DNA of 64,000 bases from Kordiimonadales bacterium IMCC3096 (GCA_016865035.1 CP018227.1:2633501-2697500), one strand, 5' to 3'; shown: positions 16,932 to 25,494, counted from the stretch's first letter. Program-made: numbers and translations. Notes: generated by a model not told the origin, from the sequence alone.

Positions 16932-18236
16932 ATGACTGAATCCGCCTCCGTCCGTCTGCCCGCCGGAGCGCCGGCCTGGCCGGATGTCTTCCGCGCGTTC
17001 GGGCGCATCGGTCTGCTTTCGTTCGGGGGACCCGCCGCCCAGATCGCTCTGATGCACCGGGTGCTGGTGGAGGAGAAGCGCTGGCTTTCGGAGCGGCAGT
17101 ATCTCGACGCGCTGAGCTTCTGCATGCTGCTGCCGGGGCCGGAGGCGATGCAGCTTGCGACCTATGCGGGCTGGCGGTTGCGCGGCGTTCCGGGTGGCTT
17201 GCTGGCGGGCATGCTCTTTGTCATTCCCGGTGCCTGCGTGGTCCTTGGCCTGGCCATTCTCTACGCCCATTTCGGCAAGACCCCGCTGCTGGCGACGCTG
17301 TTTCTGGGCATCAAGGCTGCGGTCCTGGTGATCGTCGTGGAAGCACTGCTGAAGGTGGCGCGACGGGCCCTGCATCGTCTGACCGGCTGGATCATCGCCG
17401 GTGCGGCCTTTGGCGGGATATTCCTGTTCGAGTTGCCGTTCCCGCTGATCATCGTCGCCGCGGCGGTCGTCGGGTTCAGCCTGCGGCCCGGTGCGGCGGA
17501 TGCGCGGGAGGCAGGGCGTGCTGCGCCCGCCCCCGTTTCTGTCAGGTCAACGGGACAGACGGTCCTGCTCTGGCTGTTCGTCTGGTGGGCGCCGCTGCTG
17601 CTGCTGGACCTGCTGGCGGCGGCCCCGGTACTCGCCACGATCGGCCATTTCTTCTCCAAGCTGGCGGTCGTGACCTTTGGTGGCGCCTATGCGGTCCTGG
17701 CCTACATGGCGCAGCAGGTCGTCACGGGATTCGGCTGGCTGAGTGCAGGGGAGATGCTGGACGGGCTTGGTCTGGCGGAAACGACGCCGGGGCCGCTGAT
17801 ACTGGTGACGGAGTTCGTCGGCTTTCTCGCCGGGTTCCGGAGCGGCGGGCTCTGGCTCGGGCTCGCCGGAGCCATGGTGACCCTATGGGCGACGTTCGCA
17901 CCATGCTTTCTCTGGATCTTCGCCGGGGCGCCCTACATCGAATGGATCTCCGGCCAGCCGCGCCTCCGGGGGGCGCTGGCCGCGATCACGGCGTCGGTGG
18001 TCGGGGTCATGCTGAACCTGTCGATCTGGTTCGCGCTGCATGTGATGTTCGCCAATGTCACACGGCAGACCGTCGGGCCGCTGACCTTGTGGCAGCCGGA
18101 GCTGGCAAGTATCGACTGGCGTGTCCCGGTGCTGTCGCTGTTGAGTGCTGTGCTGCTGCTGCGGTTGCACTGGGGAATCGGCCGTGTGCTGGCGATCTCT
18201 GCCGCGACCGGATGGGTCCTTGCAGAAATGCAGTGA
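16932..18236 (+). CDS. chrA: Chromate transporter family protein ChrA
   Basis: Membrane protein of the CHR superfamily, 434 aa from the proposed start. It has two homologous halves. Each half begins with the FGRIGLLSFGGPAAQIALMH or KLAVVTFGGAYAVLAYM signature, followed by LPGPEAMQLATYAGW or ETTPGPLILVTEFVGF. This is the long two-domain form that exports chromate in characterised cases. The start is uncertain: ATGs at 16851, 16914, 16923 and 16932 are in frame without a clear ribosome site. It follows phnF by 111 bp on the same strand, inside the phosphonate island. The substrate here is not proven to be chromate. Confidence 0.85.
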   Translation: MTESASVRLPAGAPAWPDVFRAFGRIGLLSFGGPAAQIALMHRVLVEEKRWLSERQYLDALSFCMLLPGPEAMQLATYAGWRLRGVPGGLLAGMLFVIPGACVVLGLAILYAHFGKTPLLATLFLGIKAAVLVIVVEALLKVARRALHRLTGWIIAGAAFGGIFLFELPFPLIIVAAAVVGFSLRPGAADAREAGRAAPAPVSVRSTGQTVLLWLFVWWAPLLLLDLLAAAPVLATIGHFFSKLAVVTFGGAYAVLAYMAQQVVTGFGWLSAGEMLDGLGLAETTPGPLILVTEFVGFLAGFRSGGLWLGLAGAMVTLWATFAPCFLWIFAGAPYIEWISGQPRLRGALAAITASVVGVMLNLSIWFALHVMFANVTRQTVGPLTLWQPELASIDWRVPVLSLLSAVLLLRLHWGIGRVLAISAATGWVLAEMQ

Positions 18237-18251
18237 CCTGCGGGTCGAGGA

Positions 18252-18815
18252 TCACCCGCCCTGATGCGCGGCGGCCAGACCATCGGCCATGTCCCGATAG
18301 TCCTGCAACACAGGCGTCTCCATCCCCGGCACCTTCGCGGCGTCGTCGATGCGGCGCAGCTTGATCGCGGCGCGGTGGCCCGGCTCGGCCTCGAATGCGG
18401 TCCGCTCGGCCTCGTCCATGAGGCCACCCTGCAGTTCCAGGCTGCGCACGGAATCGGCGGACAGCAGATCGAAGTAGTCCGGTTCGACCGTGCAGAGATA
18501 GCGTTTGGCAGCCACATGCAGCCGCACCGGGTCGGCCACCGACGGTCCGAACACGAGATCGAGTGTCCGCGCGCCCGCGACTTCATGCCGGTCATCGATA
18601 CCCCTTTCAGCCAGCGCCTCGTCCGTGTCGGTCACCAGATGCCCGATGTCATGCAGCAGCGCGGCAATCACCAGGGCGTCATCGCCACCCTGCGCCTCCG
18701 CCAGCGTGGCGGACTGAAGCGCATGCTCCAGCTGGGAAACGTCGGAGAGGCCATAGCTGCCGCTGCCACGCTCCGCCAGACGGGTGAAAAGGCGCTCGAC
18801 AGCTTTCGTGGGCAT
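18252..18815 (-). CDS. HD-domain oxygenase of phosphonate operons, PhnZ/TmpB-like
   Basis: 187 aa HD-domain protein of the family found in phosphonate degradation loci. Known members (PhnZ, TmpB) are mixed-valent di-iron oxygenases cleaving C-P bonds of hydroxylated phosphonates. Candidate ligands follow PhnZ spacing: H31, H55, D56, H77, H100 and D157, with K104 for phosphonate binding. Y21 matches the PhnZ gating tyrosine, but the paired Glu position is S24 here. SQLEHALQ and LLHDIGHLV are strongly conserved. GGGAGG lies upstream of the ATG. No hydroxylase partner (PhnY or TmpA) lies in the window. It is divergent from phnC. Confidence 0.82.
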   Translation of the reverse strand: MPTKAVERLFTRLAERGSGSYGLSDVSQLEHALQSATLAEAQGGDDALVIAALLHDIGHLVTDTDEALAERGIDDRHEVAGARTLDLVFGPSVADPVRLHVAAKRYLCTVEPDYFDLLSADSVRSLELQGGLMDEAERTAFEAEPGHRAAIKLRRIDDAAKVPGMETPVLQDYRDMADGLAAAHQGG

Positions 18816-18885
18816 TCCGACCTCCCGGATACAGACAAACGGAACTGATTATCGCATCTGACTGTTGCAGCCCAATGACCATCGA

Positions 18886-18941
18886 CCGTCAAAAAAGCTT
18901 CACAGGACTGTCATCTGCGTTTCATGGCGCACCACTAGACC
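18886..18941 (+). promoter_or_regulatory. Tandem PhoB boxes and -10 for phnCDE
   Basis: Four 7-bp units at exact 11-bp pitch: CCGTCAA (18886), GCTTCAC (18897), CTGTCAT (18908), GTTTCAT (18919). The last pair is the best PhoB box; the upstream pair is weaker. TAGACC at 18936, ten bases after the box, is a weak -10 in the position typical of PhoB-activated promoters that lack a good -35. The phnC start is at 18967. Confidence 0.65.
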
Positions 18942-18966
18942 TGCTCCCGAACTTCAGGAGGGGTTG

Positions 18967-19791
18967 ATGCTGGAAGTCCGAAAGCTGGAGAAGCAGTTCG
19001 GCGGCGGTGTCGTGGCTGTCAAGGATGTCAGTTTCGACGTTGCGCGTCCGCAGATGGTCGGCGTCATCGGTCGCTCGGGCGCAGGCAAGTCCACGCTGCT
19101 CCGCATGATCAATCGCCTGACACCGGCGAGCGCCGGTGCCGTCCTGGTCAACGACGTTGATGTGCTGCAACTGCGGGGGCGGGAGAAGCGGGCCTGGCAG
19201 CGGGACTGCGCCATGATCTTCCAGCAGTTCAATCTGGTGCCGCGCCTGAATGTGGTGACCAACGTGATGCTCGGGCGGCTGAATGGCCATGGCCTGATCG
19301 GCAGCCTGTTCAGCATCTTCAGTGACGAGGACATTGACCGCGCGCTGGCGGCACTCGACCGGCTGGGCATTGCCGACAAGGCGCTGCAGCGGGCCGAGAC
19401 CCTGTCCGGTGGCCAGCAGCAGCGCGTCGCCATCGCCCGCGCCCTGACGCAGAACCCCAAGATGATCCTGGCCGATGAACCCATCGCATCGCTGGACCCG
19501 TTGAGCGCCGAGACGGTGATGAAGTCGCTGCGCCAGATCCATGAACGCGACCAGATGACGGTGCTGTGCAACCTGCACACCCTGGATACCGCCCGTGCCT
19601 ATTGTGACCGGGTGATCGGGATGCGTCAGGGAGAACTGGTCTTCGACGGTCCGTCCAGCGCCCTGAGTGCCGCGACGGTGCGCGAGATCTACGGTGCCGA
19701 TCACGAAATCGATGAATCCATGACGTCTACCGCGCTGGGTCGCGGGGCACGACAGCCGCAGGGACTTGGCCCCGCCGCTGTGCCCGCCTGA
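18967..19791 (+). CDS. phnC: Phosphonate ABC transporter ATPase PhnC
   Basis: 274 aa ATPase of the phosphonate importer. Walker [10 protein letters not shown], signature [15 protein letters not shown] and Walker [12 protein letters not shown] are intact. [19 protein letters not shown] is the PhnC-type Q-loop region. The start has AGGAGGGG six bases upstream; a more distant in-frame ATG (18865) would lie over the PhoB array and is rejected. The C-terminal 30 residues after the fold are polar and variable. First gene of phnCDE1E2. Confidence 0.95.
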   Translation: MLEVRKLEKQFGGGVVAVKDVSFDVARPQMVGVIGRSGAGKSTLLRMINRLTPASAGAVLVNDVDVLQLRGREKRAWQRDCAMIFQQFNLVPRLNVVTNVMLGRLNGHGLIGSLFSIFSDEDIDRALAALDRLGIADKALQRAETLSGGQQQRVAIARALTQNPKMILADEPIASLDPLSAETVMKSLRQIHERDQMTVLCNLHTLDTARAYCDRVIGMRQGELVFDGPSSALSAATVREIYGADHEIDESMTSTALGRGARQPQGLGPAAVPA

Positions 19792-19846
19792 TCCGACGCA
19801 GCAACTACCACCATCACATCAGTCAATTCTCTGGAGGGACAAGACG

Positions 19847-20755
19847 ATGAAATTCACCCGTATCGCGACACTCGCCGCCGCAGCCACGATGCTGTCCGGC
19901 GTCGCCCTGGCTGACAGCGGCATCAGCGAATTCCGCATCGGCATCCTGGGTGGCGAGAATGCCTCCGACCGCCTGCGCAGCAACGAGTGCCTGGTCGAGA
20001 AGACCGAGGCCCTGCTGGGTGTCGAGACCAAGCTGTTCGCCCCCGCCGACTACAATGGCGTGATCGAGGGGCTGCTGGGCGGCAACCTGGACATGGCCTG
20101 GCTGGGCGCTTCCGGCTATGCCAAGGTCTACCTGACCGACCCGAATGCGGTTGAGCCGGTCCTGACCAAGATCAATGCCGACGGTTCCTTCGGTTATCAC
20201 TCCATCGGCTTTGCCCGTGTCGACAGCGGCATCAAGAACCTGGACGACATGAAGGGCAAGAAGTTCGGCTTCGGTGATCCGAATTCCACCTCCGGCTACC
20301 TGATCCCGTCCATCGAGATCCCCGCTGCCGGCTACACGATGAAGTCCGGTGAGCATTTCGGTGAGGTCGTCTTCACCGGCGGTCATGAGCAGACCATCGT
20401 CGCCGTGCAGAATGGTGATATCGACGGTGGTGTCAGCTGGGCCGATGGCCTGGGCAACTGGGAAGACGGCTACAACAGCGGCGCCTTCCGCAAGGCCGCC
20501 GATGCCGGTCTGGTCGACATGACCCAGCTGGTGGAAATCTGGCGCTCCAAGGTCATCCCGGAAGGCCCCATCGTGCTGCGCAAGGATCTGCCGGCCGATG
20601 TGAAGATCAAGATGGTGGCCATGCTGGCCAGCCTGCCCTCGATGGATCCGGAATGCGCCTACGGCTTCATGGCCGGCAAGATCAAGGCGATCGCTCCGAT
20701 CAGCCATGCCGACTACGAGGTCATCGTGGCCGCGCGCAAGGCGAAGTCCAACTGA
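19847..20755 (+). CDS. phnD: Phosphonate ABC transporter substrate-binding protein PhnD
   Basis: 302 aa periplasmic protein. The signal peptide is MKFTRIATLAAAATMLSGV with cleavage after ALA. FRIGILGGENASDRLRSNEC and DMAWLGASGYAKVYL match the PhnD fold, and FGFGDPNSTSGYLIPS is the phosphonate-binding S-T-S loop. The start at 19847 has GGAGGGAC upstream. A stem-loop follows the gene, so PhnD may be made in excess over the permeases. Confidence 0.95.
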   Translation: MKFTRIATLAAAATMLSGVALADSGISEFRIGILGGENASDRLRSNECLVEKTEALLGVETKLFAPADYNGVIEGLLGGNLDMAWLGASGYAKVYLTDPNAVEPVLTKINADGSFGYHSIGFARVDSGIKNLDDMKGKKFGFGDPNSTSGYLIPSIEIPAAGYTMKSGEHFGEVVFTGGHEQTIVAVQNGDIDGGVSWADGLGNWEDGYNSGAFRKAADAGLVDMTQLVEIWRSKVIPEGPIVLRKDLPADVKIKMVAMLASLPSMDPECAYGFMAGKIKAIAPISHADYEVIVAARKAKSN

Positions 20756-20778
20756 GCCATCACGGTTCGCGACGAGGG

Positions 20779-20808
20779 CGGACGGTCCGGAATGTTCCGG
20801 GCCGTCCG
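20779..20808 (+). terminator. Stem-loop between phnD and phnE1
   Basis: CGGACGGTCCGGA (20779-20791) pairs along its whole length with TCCGGGCCGTCCG (20796-20808), with one G-T pair, around the loop ATGT. No T-run follows, so it is more likely an mRNA stabiliser or attenuator than a full terminator. Confidence 0.55.
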
Positions 20809-20857
20809 TTCGCCGTTGCCATTGCCTGCCATCACCCTTCTTCCAGTCCAGCCGTGA

Positions 20858-21721
20858 GTGCGCCCGTTCATGATCGCATCTGCCCACCTGAGAGACGAAA
20901 TCCTGCAGATGAAGCGCAGGCGCCAACTCTATTCCGCAGCCATCGTGGTGCTGCTGACTGTCGTCATGGTGGGGGGGTACGGACAGGCAAACGAGATGAA
21001 CTCCGGCGGGTTCATCAGTGGTCTGGCCAAGTTCTTCGACTATCCCGGTGAGATCGTCGCGGAAGCCTGGGATGCGGGGGCCGCGTTTCCCGGCCTGCTC
21101 TGGCGCTTCCTGCCCGCGCTGATCGAGACGCTGAACATTGCCGCCGTTGCAACGATCCTGGGCGGTCTCGGGGCCATGGTCTTTGCCTTCCTGGGGGCCA
21201 GCAACCTCAATGTCTGGCCGCCGGTCGTGCCGGTCGCGCGCAGGATCATGGATGTGATGCGCGCCTTCCCGGAACTGATCATCGCGCTCTTCCTGATCTT
21301 CGTGCTGGGTTCCAGTCCGATCCCGGCAATGATCGCCGTGGCGTTCCACACCACAGGGGCGCTGGGCAAGCAGTTCTCCGAAGTGAACGAGAACATCGAT
21401 ACCCGCGCGGTGGAGGGACTGGGGGCCTGTGGCGCAAGCTGGTTCCAGCGGATGCGCTTTGCGGTCCTGCCTCAGGTGCTGCCGAACTACCTGAGCTATT
21501 TCATGATGCGGTTCGAGATCAATGTGCGCGCCTCCGCCATCCTGGGCTTTGTCGGCGCGGGCGGGATCGGTTCCGAACTGCGGCGGACCATCGGCTGGGG
21601 GCAGCGGGCCGGCGATGAGACTGCGGCCCTGTTCGTGCTGCTGATCCTGACCATCTTCCTGATCGACCAGGCGTCGTCATGGATGCGACAGCGCATTGCC
21701 CAGACGGAGGCATTGACATGA
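20858..21721 (+). CDS. phnE: Phosphonate ABC transporter permease PhnE (first copy)
   Basis: 287 aa inner-membrane permease with a binding-protein-dependent transport domain. One hydrophobic segment lies near residues 25-40 and the rest begin with IETLNIAAVATILGGLGAMV. The coupling (EAA) loop NENIDTRAVEGLGACGAS is present. GTG at 20858 is used; ATG at 20870 is an equally possible start. It overlaps the second permease gene by ATGA, implying a heterodimeric channel served by PhnC. Confidence 0.93.
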   Translation: MRPFMIASAHLRDEILQMKRRRQLYSAAIVVLLTVVMVGGYGQANEMNSGGFISGLAKFFDYPGEIVAEAWDAGAAFPGLLWRFLPALIETLNIAAVATILGGLGAMVFAFLGASNLNVWPPVVPVARRIMDVMRAFPELIIALFLIFVLGSSPIPAMIAVAFHTTGALGKQFSEVNENIDTRAVEGLGACGASWFQRMRFAVLPQVLPNYLSYFMMRFEINVRASAILGFVGAGGIGSELRRTIGWGQRAGDETAALFVLLILTIFLIDQASSWMRQRIAQTEALT

Positions 21722-23058
21722 GCGCCACCGGCATGACCCTGGATTCCGGTCTGACCGTGCAGCGCGATACCGTCGCCCGCGCCTTGCGCCGGACCACGCG
21801 GATCGGCTTCGCGATGCTGGCGCTCTTGCTGGTCTATCTGACCTACACCTGGTTCGCCTTCGACGTCCCGGCCCTGATCAAGAGCGCCAAGCCGGAGCAG
21901 GCGGCGCTGCTGGCCACCGACGCTGTGGCTCACAAGGTCCATGTCACCCGCCTGCTGCGACGCGGCACCACGTCCATCGCGATAGAGGGGGAGCGGACGG
22001 CGACCTACGAGACGCCGCCCGACTGGGTGGCCGTCGATGGGGAGAAACTGACCATCGACATGGAGGACGGCTACACGGTCACCATGCGCGCGACCTCCCT
22101 GACCCTTGATGTCCCGGACTATGGCCTGATCAGGGTTTCGGTGCAGGACGGTCGGGTCATCACCGAACTGCCGCCGGGGCGGAAACCCGACTGGCTGCGG
22201 GCCACCAGCGCCAAGTTCGACGCCCGTCCCGATCTGAGCCGCCGGGTTCAGGTCTCCCGCGCCAAGATGGAGGTGCACCGCTACTTCGCGGGCTGGGAGA
22301 ATTTCTTCTTTCCCTTCCGGTCACCGCTGAGCGTCCTCACGGCGGGTGAACTGCTGGACCTGGCCCTGAGCGACGAGGAACTGGAGCCGGGCACCGCCAA
22401 CTGGCTGCTGATCCTCGACACCTTCTGGACCAATCCGGACTGGCAGCACGGCAATGTCTTCGTCGCGCTGCTGGAAACCCTGCTGATGGCGGTGCTGGGC
22501 ACCTTCACGGCGGTCTTCGTGGCCCTGCCGCTGGCATTCCTGGCGGCACGCAATTTCACGCCCTCCGGACCAGTGCGATTCTTCGTGCGCCGGCTGTTCG
22601 ATTTCGTGCGGGGCATCGACATGCTGATCTGGTCGCTGATCTTCATTCGCTCCTTCGGGCTCGGCCCGCTGACGGGCGCGCTGGCCATCGCCTTCACGGA
22701 TACCGGCACGCTGGGCAAGCTGTTCTCCGAGGCGCTGGAAAACATCGACCGGCGTCAGGTGGAGGGGGTGAACGCCACGGGGGCCTCCAAGCTGCAGAGC
22801 TACCGTTTCGGTGTCATCCCGCAGATCCTGCCGATCTTCATCTCGCAGGGGTTCTACTATCTGGAATCCAACACTCGCTCCGCCACCGTCATCGGTGCGC
22901 TGGGGGCAGGGGGCATCGGGCTGATGCTGGTGGAGACGATCAAGACCTCCCGCGACTGGGAGAACACGCTCTACATCATCATCCTGACCGTGCTGATGGT
23001 GATCGTGATGGACGCCCTGTCAACCCGCCTGCGCCGTCGGTTTACCGGCGACCGCTGA
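21718..23058 (+). CDS. phnE: Phosphonate ABC transporter permease PhnE (second copy, long form)
   Basis: 446 aa, well above the roughly 270 aa of a simple PhnE. A first membrane segment (about residues 30-48) is followed by some 195 mostly polar residues, then the normal permease core from VFVALLETLLMAVLGTFTA onward. The coupling loop ENIDRRQVEGVNATGAS is intact. The insert (EGERTATYETPPDW, MEDGYTVTMRATSL) is beta-rich in appearance and should lie in the periplasm. It starts within the phnE1 stop. The last 39 bp overlap the convergent TetR gene. Confidence 0.9.
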   Translation: MSATGMTLDSGLTVQRDTVARALRRTTRIGFAMLALLLVYLTYTWFAFDVPALIKSAKPEQAALLATDAVAHKVHVTRLLRRGTTSIAIEGERTATYETPPDWVAVDGEKLTIDMEDGYTVTMRATSLTLDVPDYGLIRVSVQDGRVITELPPGRKPDWLRATSAKFDARPDLSRRVQVSRAKMEVHRYFAGWENFFFPFRSPLSVLTAGELLDLALSDEELEPGTANWLLILDTFWTNPDWQHGNVFVALLETLLMAVLGTFTAVFVALPLAFLAARNFTPSGPVRFFVRRLFDFVRGIDMLIWSLIFIRSFGLGPLTGALAIAFTDTGTLGKLFSEALENIDRRQVEGVNATGASKLQSYRFGVIPQILPIFISQGFYYLESNTRSATVIGALGAGGIGLMLVETIKTSRDWENTLYIIILTVLMVIVMDALSTRLRRRFTGDR

Positions 23059-23697
23059 CCCGCGTCGGCACCCGAGCATGTCGAGGGCGAGTGCGGCGTA
23101 GCCATCCGCGATCACCTCCGGTGCCTTCGGCCCGTCGCTTCGGTACCAGCTCGCGACGGCGGTGCACATGGTGACGATGGCCAGGACCGCCTCATCCCGG
23201 TTAGCGGTGTGGAAGCACCCGCGCCGCAGACCGTCGTCCACAGCGTCCTTGAACAGGGTGGCGATATGGTCGCGCAGGGCCACGATCTCCTGCCGCTCCT
23301 CCGCCGACAGGCTGCGCAGTTCGGTATTGGCGACGAAGGATTCCGCCTGGCGCTCCGTATGCAGGCGCACATGGTTGCGCACCAGCGCGGCCAGCCGCTC
23401 CACCGGGTCGTCGCCCGCCGCATCCCGCGCGGCCTCCAGCACATGGATCAGGTCCGTTGTCACGCCGATCATCAGCGTGCGCAGGATCTCCACCTTGGAG
23501 GGGAAGTAGTAGTAGGCGTGGGAGATCGCGGTGCCCGCACCGTCGGCGATCTTGCGCATGGAGGTGTCGTGGAACCCGTGCGCGAAGAACGCCTCCAGCG
23601 CCGATTTCAGCACGGCCTCCCGCCCGGACCCTTCGGTACCCGCCGTTGACGCGGAGCCTGCGCGTCGCCCGGTCGTCCGGGCGGTCTGTGCCGTCAT
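23020..23697 (-). CDS. TetR-family transcriptional regulator
   Basis: 225 aa. The helix-turn-helix covers about residues 28-75, with FHDTSMRKIADGAG and ISHAYYYFPSKVEIL as its two parts; the YYYF-K pattern is diagnostic. The C-terminal ligand domain is not assignable. The first 25 residues are Thr/Gly/Ala-rich, so the true start might be later, though no internal ATG fits. It follows the amidohydrolase by 24 bp and probably shares its transcript. A palindrome before the amidohydrolase is a candidate operator. Its 3' end overlaps phnE2. Confidence 0.88.
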   Translation of the reverse strand: MTAQTARTTGRRAGSASTAGTEGSGREAVLKSALEAFFAHGFHDTSMRKIADGAGTAISHAYYYFPSKVEILRTLMIGVTTDLIHVLEAARDAAGDDPVERLAALVRNHVRLHTERQAESFVANTELRSLSAEERQEIVALRDHIATLFKDAVDDGLRRGCFHTANRDEAVLAIVTMCTAVASWYRSDGPKAPEVIADGYAALALDMLGCRRGSAVAGKPTAQAG

Positions 23698-23721
23698 CTG
23701 GTGTGCTCTCCCCTGCGCCGC

Positions 23722-25455
23722 CTACTCGGCGGCCATGGCCCCGTCGGTCTGTGCCATGCCGGTACCGAAGCGCAGCAGCCGACCCGAATGGACGTTGGTC
23801 GGCTGGTCATCGCGGATCGTCACCTCGCCGTTCACCAGGACGTGGCGATAGCCGGAGGCACGCTGCACACGGCGCCATTCACCGGCCGGCAGATCATGCA
23901 CGATCTCCGGCTCCAGGACTTCCAGATTCTCGTAGTCATAGACCAGGATGTCGGCCGGTGCGCCCTTGCGCAGCACACCGCGCCCGACGAAGCCCGCAAG
24001 CTGCGCCGGCAGGGCGGACAGCCGCCAGTGGGCTTCCTCCAGACTGATCATGCCGTGCTCGCGCACGATCTTGACCAGGGTCTCCGTCGGATAGCGCCCG
24101 GCGGTGAGGAACTTGGTGTGCGCACCGCCGTCGGAGACGCCGAACAGCACGTAGGGGTCGTCGACGATCTCCTTCAGATAGTCGATGCGGCCATTGGGCG
24201 GTGCGGCGAAGAACTCGGTCTCCAGATTTTCCTCCACGGCCATGTCGAGCATGACATCCACCGGATGCTTGCCCATCTTCTCCGCCGCGAGGGCCAGCGT
24301 GTGGTCCAGCCATTCCTGGTTGTGATCCAGCTTCGGCCCGACGATGACGATCTGGTCCAGCGGCCCGGTGGCGGTGCGGGGCATGTTCTCCCGCAGCGCC
24401 TTGCGCCGTTCCGGATCGGCCAGCTTCTGCTTGCGCTCCTCGAAGGTGCCGGTCGTCGCCTCGCACCAGGCCTCGATATCGTCGAACAGGTTCCAGTCCT
24501 CGAACGTGAAGGTGAAACCGGCGTCGGTGGTCAGACCCTGGCCGACCACCTGGATGCCGCGTTCGCGACAGCTCTGCAGCCATGCCAGCACGCGGCGATG
24601 GATCTCGGGGCGGTGGTCGAAGGCCTGCACCACATTCATGATCATGGGCCGGCCGGAAATCTCCGCCATCTCCTCGTAGAACTTCTGGTCCTTGTCGTTG
24701 TCACCGGAGACCAGCAGCATCTGCATGAAGCCCTCGTTCCGCTCCCGCAGCACCTTCGCGAGCTCGCGGCAGGTCTCGTCATGCATCACATCCGTCGGCA
24801 TGGGGGTGCCGTCGAAGTCGCGCTGCACCGCCGCCGGACCCGTGGGCAGCATCCGCTGCGCCGACCATCCACAGCCGCCCGCATCCAGCGACTCATGCAG
24901 CAGGCGCCGCAGTTCCGCGTGCTCGGCGTCGGTCGGCATCCGTCCGGCCTTGGCCCCTTCGAAACCCAGCACCCAGATCAGCAGCGGCCCGATGGGCACA
25001 TAGGGCAGGATGTTCACCGACTTCGGCGCCCGGTCGACGCTGTCCAGGAATTCGGGGAACGTCACCCAGTCCCAGGGCAGCCCGGCCTCCATCGACGGCA
25101 GCGGGATCGCCTCCACCCGTGTCATCGACATCATCGCCCGCTCCCGCGCCTCCGGATGCACCGGGGCAAAGCCGAAACCGCAGTTGCCGATGACGACGGA
25201 GGTGATGCCGTGCCAGCCGGAAATGGTGCAATAGGGATCCCAGAAGAGCTGCGCGTCATAATGCGTGTGCAGGTCGATGAAGCCCGGCGCAACGATCAGG
25301 CCCGTCGCGTCGATCACCTCCGCCCCGTCAGCGGCATCGATGTGTCCGATCTCCGCAATGACACCGTCGCGAATGCCGATGTCACCGCGATAGCGCGGCG
25401 CCCGCGTACCATCCACGATCATCCCGTTCTTGATGACCCGATCAAATTTAGCCAT
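23722..25455 (-). CDS. N-acyl-D-amino-acid deacylase-like amidohydrolase
   Basis: 577 aa metal-dependent amidohydrolase. PGFIDLHTHYDAQ carries the HxH metal pair, GNCGFGFAP the family cysteine loop, and VSDGGAHTKF the late aspartate and histidine. DILVYDYENLEVLEPE and a C-terminal beta strand set are typical of D-aminoacylase and dihydropyrimidinase relatives. The family hydrolyses N-acyl-D-amino acids, but many members are uncharacterised, so the substrate is open. The start at 25455 has GGGGAGG upstream. It is followed by its probable TetR regulator. Confidence 0.85.
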   Translation of the reverse strand: MAKFDRVIKNGMIVDGTRAPRYRGDIGIRDGVIAEIGHIDAADGAEVIDATGLIVAPGFIDLHTHYDAQLFWDPYCTISGWHGITSVVIGNCGFGFAPVHPEARERAMMSMTRVEAIPLPSMEAGLPWDWVTFPEFLDSVDRAPKSVNILPYVPIGPLLIWVLGFEGAKAGRMPTDAEHAELRRLLHESLDAGGCGWSAQRMLPTGPAAVQRDFDGTPMPTDVMHDETCRELAKVLRERNEGFMQMLLVSGDNDKDQKFYEEMAEISGRPMIMNVVQAFDHRPEIHRRVLAWLQSCRERGIQVVGQGLTTDAGFTFTFEDWNLFDDIEAWCEATTGTFEERKQKLADPERRKALRENMPRTATGPLDQIVIVGPKLDHNQEWLDHTLALAAEKMGKHPVDVMLDMAVEENLETEFFAAPPNGRIDYLKEIVDDPYVLFGVSDGGAHTKFLTAGRYPTETLVKIVREHGMISLEEAHWRLSALPAQLAGFVGRGVLRKGAPADILVYDYENLEVLEPEIVHDLPAGEWRRVQRASGYRHVLVNGEVTIRDDQPTNVHSGRLLRFGTGMAQTDGAMAAE

Positions 25456-25478
25456 GTGCTTTCCTCCCCGGAACCAAT

Positions 25479-25494
25479 TTGAACGAATGTTCAA
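25479..25494. promoter_or_regulatory. Candidate TetR operator
   Basis: TTGAAC-gaat-GTTCAA is a perfect 6-bp inverted repeat, 23 bp before the amidohydrolase start. Size and symmetry fit TetR operators, and a TetR gene is the next gene of the same unit. Confidence 0.55.

Noticed and set aside
8894-23058. The phosphonate island as a recently transferred element
   Set aside because: No integrase, tRNA junction, direct repeats or composition change is visible at its edges, so recent transfer is not supported.
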